Shown: in pieces, positions 26,261 to 33,396 of the stretch
How positions within the stretch are numbered: position 1 is the stretch's first letter
How the letters are laid out: every line of letters begins with the position of its first letter
Origin: Sulfitobacter aestuariivivens
GTDB lineage: Bacteria > Pseudomonadota > Alphaproteobacteria > Rhodobacterales > Rhodobacteraceae
Assembly: GCF_014763045.1 (NCBI RefSeq)
Contig: NZ_JACTAG010000001.1
Location: forward strand, 1-64,000
Reading direction: 5' to 3'
DNA length: 64,000 nt
Made by a program: the position numbers and the translations under genes
The notes under the pieces: model-generated
Seen by the model: only the letters and a program-made list of their open reading frames with translations
Database searches by the model: none
What the model was told of the DNA's origin: nothing

Positions 26261-27688
26261 ATGAACACATCCAGTACCGGGGCCGACATCGGCGTCTATG
26301 GGTTGGGCACGATGGGCTCTGCCCTGGCGCTCAATTTCGCGGACAAGGGCTTTGACGTGGCCGTATCAAACCGCGAACCGGAGTGGATCAAGGCATTCCT
26401 CACGGAGGCCGGACCGCTGTCCGAGCGATTGACCGCAGAGGCGGAGCTTGCGGATTTTGTGGCCGCCATCGCGCGTCCGCGCAGCATACTTTTCATGATC
26501 CCCTCGGGCGCGCCGATGGATGCCATGATCAAGGCGATCCGCCCGCACTTGGATGAGGGTGATACCATCATTGATGGCGGTAATGCCGATTTCAACGCGA
26601 CGCGCCGCCGTTCGGCTGATTTCGAGGGCACGGGGCTGCATTACGTCGGCATGGGCGTGTCCGGCGGCGAAGAGGGCGCACGTCACGGGCCGTCAATGAT
26701 GGTGGGCGGGACAGACCATTCCTGGACCCAGCTGCGCCCCATGGTCGAGGCAATTGCGGCCAAATTCGAAGGCGACGCCTGTGTGGCCCACCTGGGCCCG
26801 GATGGGGCAGGGCATTTCGTCAAGACTGTGCACAACGGCATCGAATACGCAGATATGCAAATGATTGCAGAAGTTTACGGAATGCTGCGTGACGGAGGCG
26901 GGCAGGACGCCGGGCAGATCGGCGCCTTGTTCGAGCGCTGGCAGGACGGCCCGCTGAGCTCTTATCTGATCGAAGTGTCGGCCGCTGCGCTGCAATCGAC
27001 GGACAGCAAGACCGGCAAGCCGATGGTGGATGTGATCCTGGATCAGGCCGGTCAGAAAGGCACCGGGCGCTGGACAGTGATTGAGGCGCTAAAGATGGGG
27101 CAATCGGCAAATACGATCGAGGCAGCGGTGGGCGCACGCGGCTGGTCTGCTGAAAAGGATGCCCGCGAATGCGCCGCACCATTGCTCGAGGCGCAGGCGC
27201 TGGACGCGAGCCTGCCTGCGGAAGATGACCTCGAAATGGCCCTGTTGGCGGGGCGGATTCTGGCCCATGCGCAAGGGTTCCGGATACTGGCGTCCGCATC
27301 TGAGGAATTCGACTGGTCGCTGGACTATGCCCGGATTTCAGAGATCTGGCGGGCGGGCTGTATCATTAGATCGGCCCTGCTGGATGATCTTTCGGATGCC
27401 TTTCGCAAGGAATTGCCCGCAGATCATCTGATCCTTGCACCGGCCATGCGAGCACGGTTGCGTGAGAGCATTCCGGCGCTGCGCCGGGTGGTGTCCGCAG
27501 GGGTGTCTATGGGGGTGGCCATGCCCGCGCTTTCAGGTGCATTGGCGTGGTACGACAGCATGCGCCGCGCGCGCGGGACGGCAAATCTGATCCAGGCGCA
27601 GCGCGATTTCTTTGGCAACCACGGGTTCGCGCGGGTCGATGATGCGGTGGGCACGGATCATCATGGGGACTGGAAGCCGCCAGCTTGA
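26261..27688 (+). CDS. gnd: 6-phosphogluconate dehydrogenase (decarboxylating)
   Basis: A 475-residue enzyme of the oxidative pentose phosphate pathway, giving ribulose 5-phosphate, CO2 and NADPH. The dinucleotide-binding motif IGVYGLGTMGSALALNFADKG is at residues 9-29. Substrate loop MGVSGGEEGARHGPSMMVGG is near 127, catalytic Lys in GAGHFVKTVHNGIEYADMQ near 185, and C-terminal 'YFG/DFFGNHGFARVD' plus tail. The start at 26261 follows GGAGGG; the longer frame upstream is not supported. It ends before a three-palindrome element and convergent truA. Confidence 0.94.
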   Translation: MNTSSTGADIGVYGLGTMGSALALNFADKGFDVAVSNREPEWIKAFLTEAGPLSERLTAEAELADFVAAIARPRSILFMIPSGAPMDAMIKAIRPHLDEGDTIIDGGNADFNATRRRSADFEGTGLHYVGMGVSGGEEGARHGPSMMVGGTDHSWTQLRPMVEAIAAKFEGDACVAHLGPDGAGHFVKTVHNGIEYADMQMIAEVYGMLRDGGGQDAGQIGALFERWQDGPLSSYLIEVSAAALQSTDSKTGKPMVDVILDQAGQKGTGRWTVIEALKMGQSANTIEAAVGARGWSAEKDARECAAPLLEAQALDASLPAEDDLEMALLAGRILAHAQGFRILASASEEFDWSLDYARISEIWRAGCIIRSALLDDLSDAFRKELPADHLILAPAMRARLRESIPALRRVVSAGVSMGVAMPALSGALAWYDSMRRARGTANLIQAQRDFFGNHGFARVDDAVGTDHHGDWKPPA

Positions 27689-27693
27689 GAGTG

Positions 27694-27761
27694 CGTTTTC
27701 TTTGAAAGAAAACGGGCGAAAACTTTGAAAGTTTTCGAACCGCGATTTTCGTAAAATCGCG
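27694..27761. repeat. Three tandem 21-nt palindromes between gnd and truA
   Basis: Perfect inverted repeats of 21 nt each begin at 27694, 27717 and 27741. The arms are CGTTTTCTTT/AAAGAAAACG, CGAAAACTTT/AAAGTTTTCG (each with a 1-nt centre) and CGCGATTTT/AAAATCGCG (3-nt centre). The three arms differ but sizes match and spacing is 23-24 nt. It can act as a two-way terminator for the convergent genes and looks like a REP-type element. Confidence 0.85.
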
Positions 27762-27766
27762 CCCGG

Positions 27767-28534
27767 TCAGGCGAAAGGGTCTATTGGATAGCAGACCTGC
27801 GCCAGATAGAGACCCTGTGGCGGGCAGACCGGGCCGCAGGCCGCGCGGTCGCGGGCATCCAGCGCTGTTTTCATGTCTTCGGGTGCCCATGAACCGGTGC
27901 CGACGCGTTCAAGAGACCCGACAAAGCTACGCACCTGATTGTGCAGAAAGCTGCGCGCCCGCACGTCGAAATGATACTCTGGTCCGCCGGGTGTTTCGAC
28001 ACGTGAAATGCTCAGGTGGTCCAGCGTTTTGACCGGGCTGTCGGCCTGACAAATGGTCGAGCGGAAGGTTGTAAAATCGTGCTTTCCGATGAGGTGACCC
28101 GCCGCCTTTTGCATCGCGTCCAGATCGAGCGCATGTTTGATCTGCCAGACAAGTCCGGCCTGATGTGTGGCAGGCGCGCGCCGGGACAGGATGCGAAAAA
28201 GATAGCGCCGCTCCAGCGCGGAAAATCGTGCGTGAAAGTCCTCTGGGACCGCCCTGCAGGCGGTGATCGCGACGGGCTGGGGTTTGAGGTGGTAATTCAG
28301 CGCCTCTGACAGCCGGAACGGATCCCAGTCGCTGGCCATGTTGCAATGGGCCACCTGGCCGTAGGCGTGCACGCCGGTGTCCGTTCGGCCGGCCGCGGCG
28401 ATGGTATGGGCACGCGGCTCAATCTTGGCCAGTGCGGCCTCAACCGCACCCTGAACAGAAGGCAGATCGGTCTGGCGTTGCCAGCCGACGAAAGGCGCGC
28501 CGTGGTATTCGATTTTCAGGGCATAGCGGGGCAT
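27767..28534 (-). CDS. truA: tRNA pseudouridine synthase A
   Basis: A 255-residue pseudouridine synthase modifying uridines 38-40 of the tRNA anticodon arm. The catalytic motif [18 protein letters not shown] has Asp52. '[38 protein letters not shown]', 'HDFTTFRS' and the C-terminal '[17 protein letters not shown]' are family features. The start at 28534 ([12 protein letters not shown]) fits; the frame extends nine codons further upstream without support. Divergent from the ycjX-type gene. Confidence 0.94.
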   Translation of the reverse strand: MPRYALKIEYHGAPFVGWQRQTDLPSVQGAVEAALAKIEPRAHTIAAAGRTDTGVHAYGQVAHCNMASDWDPFRLSEALNYHLKPQPVAITACRAVPEDFHARFSALERRYLFRILSRRAPATHQAGLVWQIKHALDLDAMQKAAGHLIGKHDFTTFRSTICQADSPVKTLDHLSISRVETPGGPEYHFDVRARSFLHNQVRSFVGSLERVGTGSWAPEDMKTALDARDRAACGPVCPPQGLYLAQVCYPIDPFA

Positions 28535-28625
28535 GGGGGCGCTGTAACGCGGTGGTGGCATTCTGGCAATCCCCGAGGGGCGGCCCTATGTTGCGAGGTG
28601 AATGTGAACACGGGAGCCGCGTGCT

Positions 28626-30041
28626 TTGGTCATCTCAAGAATTGCCGACGGCATCTGGCGTCAGGTCGAAAATGTCGGCGATACGGTGTCGGAGACGTTT
28701 TTCGAACCGGTGATCCGGCTGGGCGTGACCGGGCTTGCGCGGTCGGGCAAGACGGTTTTCATCACGTCGCTGGTGGCCAACATGCTCGATCGCGGGCGGA
28801 TGCCTGGCTTGCTTGCGGCATCCGAGGGGCGGATCGAGGCGGCGTTTTTGCAGCCACAGCCCGACGATACGGTGCCACGGTTCGAGTACGAGGCGCATTT
28901 GGCGGCGATGACGGGCAAGGACCCTCATTGGCCAGAGAGCACGCGCACGATTTCAGAGCTGCGTCTGTCGCTCAAAGTGCGGCCAAACGGGATGCTGGCC
29001 GGGTTGCAGGGGCCGCGCACGATCCACCTGGATATTGTCGATTACCCCGGTGAATGGCTGCTTGATCTTGGGTTGATGGAGCAAAGTTTCGAAGACTGGT
29101 CAGCCGCCACCCTTGCGCGGATCGGTGAGCGGTCTTCGGCACGGGATTTTATGGATCTCGCACGCGAGACCGATCCTGCGCAGGAGCACGACGAGGTAAA
29201 GGCGCAGACGCTTGCCAGCCAATTTGCAAGCTATCTCAAGGCCGCGCGGGCCGCTGGGTATTCTGATTGTACACCGGGGCGCTTTCTGTTGCCCGGCGAT
29301 CTGGCGGGTAGCCCGGTGCTGACCTTTGCGCCGATCCCGACAGACGGGCCGTCGCAACGCAAGTCGCTGCACCGCGAGATGGCGCGGCGTTATGAGGCCT
29401 ACAAGCGGCAGGTGGTACAGCCGTTTTTCCGCGACCACTTTGCCCGTATCGACCGGCAGATCGTCCTGGTGGATGCGTTGGGCGCGATCAATGCGGGCCC
29501 GCGCGCGGTGGAGGACCTGCGCGGTGCGATGGGCGATATCCTGAGCGCATTCCGCCCGGGCAAGAACGGGTTTCTGACCAATTTGCTCAGCGGCAAGCGG
29601 GTTGAGAAAATCCTTTTTGCCGCGACCAAGGCCGATCACTTGCACCACGCCCAACACCCGCGTCTGACCGCGATCATGGAGGCGCTCACGCGGGACGCAC
29701 GGGATCGGGCGCAATATGCAGGCGCGGGCACGGCAGCGATGGCGATTGCGTCGCTCAGGGCCACGACCGAGGCAACGATGGCCCATGAAGGGGCCCAGCT
29801 TGAGGTTGTGCGCGGCACATTGCTGGAGAGTGGCAAGGAGGCGGCGTTTTATCCCGGTGATCTGCCGCAGGACCCGGCGCATCTGCTGAATCCCGCGCGG
29901 CAAGGGGCAAAGAAATGGCTGGATCAGGATTATCAGGTGATGCGGTTTGCACCCGCCCCCCTGAACCTGCGCCCCGGGGACGGCCCGCCCCACATTCGGC
30001 TGGACCGGGCGGCTGAGTTTCTGATCGGGGACCGGTTGTGA
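28626..30041 (+). CDS. ycjX: YcjX-family P-loop protein (DUF463)
   Basis: A 471-residue putative nucleotide-binding protein of the YcjX family. The P-loop GLARSGKTVFITSLVANML is at about residues 36-54. 'RTISELRLSLKV...', 'IDLVDYPGEWLLDL'-like DIVDYPGEWLLDLGLM, and 'ATKADHLHH' match the G-protein-like motifs. In E. coli the ycjX-ycjF pair is stress-induced (phage-shock neighbourhood); its biochemical role is not settled. The start is a TTG at 28626 with GGGAG nine bases upstream; no ATG is available. The stop shares one base with the next ATG (TGATG). Its usual partner (DUF697) follows two genes on. Confidence 0.85.
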   Translation: MVISRIADGIWRQVENVGDTVSETFFEPVIRLGVTGLARSGKTVFITSLVANMLDRGRMPGLLAASEGRIEAAFLQPQPDDTVPRFEYEAHLAAMTGKDPHWPESTRTISELRLSLKVRPNGMLAGLQGPRTIHLDIVDYPGEWLLDLGLMEQSFEDWSAATLARIGERSSARDFMDLARETDPAQEHDEVKAQTLASQFASYLKAARAAGYSDCTPGRFLLPGDLAGSPVLTFAPIPTDGPSQRKSLHREMARRYEAYKRQVVQPFFRDHFARIDRQIVLVDALGAINAGPRAVEDLRGAMGDILSAFRPGKNGFLTNLLSGKRVEKILFAATKADHLHHAQHPRLTAIMEALTRDARDRAQYAGAGTAAMAIASLRATTEATMAHEGAQLEVVRGTLLESGKEAAFYPGDLPQDPAHLLNPARQGAKKWLDQDYQVMRFAPAPLNLRPGDGPPHIRLDRAAEFLIGDRL

Positions 30042-30481
30042 TGGACTTGCGTACAGCACGATCGACCGACGCAGGCGCCGTAGGCGCAATCTTGTCGGAA
30101 TTCATTGATACGACTGACTGGATGCCTCGCGTGCACTCCCGCGCCGAAGACCTTGCCCATGCAGGTACCATGATTGAACGCGGCTGGGTGACGGTTGCCG
30201 AGACCGCCTCGGGCGTGGTGGGCTTTGCCGCCTGCAATGGCGAGGACTTGAACGCGCTTTATGTGCAGCGGGCGGCGCGCGATCAGGGCGTGGGCTCTGC
30301 GCTGGTTAGGCATTTGCAATCATGCGAGCCCTTTCTGCAGCTGTGGACGTTTGTGGCCAATGAGGGGGCGCACCGGTTTTACGCGCGGCACGGATTTGCC
30401 GAGGTGACCCGTACCGATGGGGCAGGAAACGATGAGAAGCTGCCAGATATCCGGTTTGAATGGCGAAAGGGGGCCGTGTAA
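30041..30481 (+). CDS. GNAT-family N-acetyltransferase
   Basis: A 146-residue GNAT acetyltransferase. The acetyl-CoA-binding stretch is LNALYVQRAARDQGVGSALVRHLQ (motif Q/RxxGxG/A as RDQGVG), followed by FLQLWTFVANEGAHRFYARHGFAEVTRT, the standard motif B. Substrate unknown. It shares one base with the ycjX stop and one with the next start (TAATG), so the order ycjX-GNAT-DUF697 is tightly coupled; the insertion of a GNAT between the ycjX/ycjF pair is worth noting. Confidence 0.85.
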   Translation: MDLRTARSTDAGAVGAILSEFIDTTDWMPRVHSRAEDLAHAGTMIERGWVTVAETASGVVGFAACNGEDLNALYVQRAARDQGVGSALVRHLQSCEPFLQLWTFVANEGAHRFYARHGFAEVTRTDGAGNDEKLPDIRFEWRKGAV

Positions 30482-31488
30482 TGGCCAAAGGTCCGGTTCT
30501 GTTCGAAATCGAGGACGACGCCCCCGGGCAGATCGATGTGTCTCAGGCGCCGCCGGTGCCCGATCTGGTGGATCCTGCGCCCAGAGGGCAGGCGATGCAG
30601 GTCGCGGCGCGTCTGGCGGCGCATAAGCCGTCGATACTGGTTCGGGCCTTTTGGTGGTTGTCGGCGGCATTGGTCGGGGCCGTCATTTCCATAGCGGCCT
30701 GGACCTTTGTGACGGACTTGATGGCCCGCTATCCGCTGGTGGGCCTGGGGATGACCGTGCTGATGGCGGCCTTCCTGCTGGTGCTGGCCCTTTTGTCGCT
30801 GCGCGAGATGGCAGCCTTCGGGCGGCTGGCACGGCTTGATGGGTTGCGTCATGACGCGGGCGAGGCGCTGGCGCAGGGCGATCTGAAGGCCGCGCGGGCG
30901 GTCACCGACCGGCTTGTGGGCCTTTACAAGGGGCGCGAGGATACCCGGTGGGGGCGGGACCGTCTGGCTGATCTGCGCCGCGACCAGCTGGATGCGGTTG
31001 GATTGCTGGGGCTGGCGGAGACGGAACTGCTGGGCCCGCTTGATGTCGCGGCCAGCCGCGAGGTCGAGGCCGCAGCCCGTCAGGTGGCTGCGGTGACGGC
31101 GCTGGTGCCACTGGCCCTTGCCGATGTCGCGGCGGCCCTTACCTCGAACCTGAGGATGATCCGGCGGGTGGCTGAAGTTTACGGTGGGCGCTCTGGTTTT
31201 TTCGGGTCCTGGCGGCTGACGCGGGCGGTGCTGTCGCATCTGGTGGCGACGGGGGCTGTCGCGGTCGGAGATGATATGCTGGAGCCTGTGCTGGGCGGAT
31301 CTCTGCTGGGCAAGCTGAGCCGCCGCTTTGGCGAAGGCATGGTGAATGGCGCCCTGACCGCACGCGTGGGTGTCGCGGCCATGGAAGTGTGTCGCCCGTT
31401 GCCGTTCTCTGATGGCAAGCGGCCGTCGGTTCGTGGCATTGTCGGGCGCAGCCTGACCGGGCTCTTTGGTCAGGAAAAGGAAAGCTGA
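30481..31488 (+). CDS. YcjF-like DUF697 membrane protein (TIGR01620/UPF0283)
   Basis: A 335-residue inner-membrane protein of the TIGR01620 family (E. coli YcjF). Two membrane segments lie at about 58-82 and 87-110 (LVRAFWWLSAALVGAVISIAAWTF, then LVGLGMTVLMAAFLLVLALL). A C-terminal DUF697 part (TALVPLALADVAAALTSNLRMIRRVAEVYGGRSGFFGSW) is typical. The partner of YcjX in the same operon. Start at 30481 overlaps the GNAT stop by one base; a longer frame from 30460 is not needed. Confidence 0.85.
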   Translation: MAKGPVLFEIEDDAPGQIDVSQAPPVPDLVDPAPRGQAMQVAARLAAHKPSILVRAFWWLSAALVGAVISIAAWTFVTDLMARYPLVGLGMTVLMAAFLLVLALLSLREMAAFGRLARLDGLRHDAGEALAQGDLKAARAVTDRLVGLYKGREDTRWGRDRLADLRRDQLDAVGLLGLAETELLGPLDVAASREVEAAARQVAAVTALVPLALADVAAALTSNLRMIRRVAEVYGGRSGFFGSWRLTRAVLSHLVATGAVAVGDDMLEPVLGGSLLGKLSRRFGEGMVNGALTARVGVAAMEVCRPLPFSDGKRPSVRGIVGRSLTGLFGQEKES

Positions 31489-33105
31489 ATGGAAAATTTT
31501 GCCGCTGATCTGGCCACGATGGTGCGCACACCGCTGGAGGACCGGCATGTGGAGGCGCTGAAAGCGCGCGGTCATATCGATACGTTTGCACCCGGAGACG
31601 TGGTGCAGGAACCCGGCCAGCGGATGGAAGCGTTTCATTACGTGCTGGAAGGCGAAATCGAGGCAGTCGATCCGCGCACCGGTGCGCGCATGGGCAATGC
31701 CACGTTAGGGCCGGGCCAGTTCTTTGGGGATTTGCAGTTTCTGTCCGGCGGCGTTTCGCTCTCAGGGGCGCGCGCCGTGGCCGAAAGCCGCGTGCTGTGT
31801 ACGCCGCGCGATGATGTCCTGCGGCTGATGAGCGAGATGCCGGAAATGTCGGATATCATCGTCACCGTCTTTGCGGCCCGCAGGCGGCGGGCATTGGAGG
31901 CGCGTGACAGTGCGCTGACCTTGCTGGGTGGCGAGGAAAGTGCCGATATCCGCCGTGTGGCCAGCTTTGCAGCGCGAAATCGAATCCCCTTCCGCGAGGT
32001 TGAGATTACGTCCGCGGAGGGGCAGGATCTGGCAGACCGGTGCAATGTGTCGCGCGCCGCGCCCGCCGTGATCTTCGGGCAGGACATGAAGGTTGAGCCG
32101 CCCACCCCCGAAAGGGTGGCCGAGGTAATCGGGCTTGATATGGCCGTGGCCTCGGACGATTTGTTTGATCTGCTTGTGGTGGGCGGCGGCCCGGCAGGCG
32201 TTGCGGCGGCGGTCTACGCCGGGGCCGAGGGGCTGAAGGCGCTTGTGGTCGAAGATCTGGCCATTGGCGGGCAGGCGGGCACCTCAAGCCGGATTGAGAA
32301 CTACATGGGGTTCCCGACGGGCATTTCAGGCGGCGATCTCGTCGGACGCGGCGAAGTACAGGCGATGAAATTCGGTACGCGCTTTGCGGTGCCGCGCCGG
32401 GCGGCAGGGCTGACCCAGTGTGAAAAGAAGCGGTTTCACGTGGCGCTTGAAAATGGTCAGTCGGTGAGCGCGCGCAGTCTGGTGATTGCAACCGGCGTAC
32501 AATATCGCAGGCTGCCCATTGACAGGCTGGAGGACTTTGAAGGGTCCGGGATCTACTATGCCGCCACGGAGGTGGAGGCGCGCTGGTGCCGCGATGCGCA
32601 AGTCGCGATTATTGGCGGAGGCAATTCGGCGGGTCAGGCGGCGATGTATCTGGCGCGCGAGGCGACCTGCGTACATCTGCTGGTGCGCGGAGACAGTCTG
32701 GCGGCCTCGATGTCTGATTATCTGCTGGGCAGGCTGGAAGCGCATCCGGCGATCGAGATACATTATTGTTCGGAAGTGGACGCCCTGCACGGCGACGACA
32801 CTCTGGAAGAAATCACGATCCGCAACAACGAAGATGGCAGCACGCGCCGGATGACCTGTCCGGCGGTGTTTGTGATGGTGGGTGCAGCACCCAACACCGC
32901 GTGGTTGTCGGGATTGATCGATCTCAACGACAGAGGCTTTGTGCCGACCGGCCCTGCCTGTGGCGGACGCACGCAATACGAGACATCCTGTCCAGGGGTC
33001 TTTGCCGTCGGGGATGTGCGGGCGGGATCGGTCAAGCGGGTGGCATCGGCAGTGGGCGAAGGATCAGTGGTCATGTCTGCTGTATGGGATCACGTGAACG
33101 GCTGA
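31489..33105 (+). CDS. Cyclic-nucleotide-domain fused FAD/NAD(P) oxidoreductase (TrxB-like, no CxxC)
   Basis: A 538-residue fusion. Residues 1-125 form a cNMP-binding/Crp-like domain (GDVVQEPGQRMEAFHYVLEGEIEAV). Residues 135-215 resemble a thioredoxin-like insert (RRVASFAARNRIPFREVEI). From about 222 a thioredoxin-reductase-like fold follows, with FAD motif DLLVVGGGPAGVAAAVYAGAEGL, the NAD(P) motif VAIIGGGNSAGQAAMYLA and the C-terminal GVFAVGDVRAGSVKRVASAVGEG. The CxxC redox pair of true thioredoxin reductases is absent at the expected place (EARWCRDAQVAIIGG). So it probably reduces something other than thioredoxin, gated by a nucleotide. It follows the ycjF-like gene directly. Confidence 0.88.
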   Translation: MENFAADLATMVRTPLEDRHVEALKARGHIDTFAPGDVVQEPGQRMEAFHYVLEGEIEAVDPRTGARMGNATLGPGQFFGDLQFLSGGVSLSGARAVAESRVLCTPRDDVLRLMSEMPEMSDIIVTVFAARRRRALEARDSALTLLGGEESADIRRVASFAARNRIPFREVEITSAEGQDLADRCNVSRAAPAVIFGQDMKVEPPTPERVAEVIGLDMAVASDDLFDLLVVGGGPAGVAAAVYAGAEGLKALVVEDLAIGGQAGTSSRIENYMGFPTGISGGDLVGRGEVQAMKFGTRFAVPRRAAGLTQCEKKRFHVALENGQSVSARSLVIATGVQYRRLPIDRLEDFEGSGIYYAATEVEARWCRDAQVAIIGGGNSAGQAAMYLAREATCVHLLVRGDSLAASMSDYLLGRLEAHPAIEIHYCSEVDALHGDDTLEEITIRNNEDGSTRRMTCPAVFVMVGAAPNTAWLSGLIDLNDRGFVPTGPACGGRTQYETSCPGVFAVGDVRAGSVKRVASAVGEGSVVMSAVWDHVNG

Positions 33106-33144
33106 TCTGAACGGAGCGGGGCAGGCCCCGCAATTGATTTTATG

Positions 33145-33209
33145 GATTTGTCTGCGACAAATCGTTTTGCGAGACGCTGTCTCGCGCTCTGGGAATATTC
33201 GGGCCAGAG
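33145..33209. repeat. Three-hairpin dispersed repeat, copy 2
   Basis: Hairpins: GATTTGTC/GACAAATC (33145-33163, perfect 8-bp arms), GCGAGACGCTGTCTCGC (33169-33185), and CTCTGG/CCAGAG (33187-33209). The latter two are shared in sequence with 1952-1992; the first differs in sequence yet keeps its 19-nt size and pairing. It lies between the flavoprotein gene and the ileS promoter. Confidence 0.75.
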
Positions 33210-33220
33210 AAAGAGGGGCC

Positions 33221-33249
33221 TTGTTCGCCTTTGTCGGGGTTACTATAAG
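33221..33249 (+). promoter_or_regulatory. Candidate sigma-70 promoter of ileS
   Basis: TTGTTC (33221-33226) and TATAAG (33244-33249) are 17 bp apart; the -10 box matches at five of six positions. Transcription from near 33257 gives a leader of about 140 nt. No T-box was recognised in the leader. Confidence 0.5.
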
Positions 33250-33396
33250 CGCCGCATGACCCGCCCCTTCGCGATCATCATTCGAATTATATCCCCGGCG
33301 CTCTGAGCTTTCCCAGACGCCGGGCCTGAAGGTGTTTGAGACCCCTCGCACCGCACTTTCCGCCATTCCCAGATGTTTGTTCAAAGGACGCCACCC

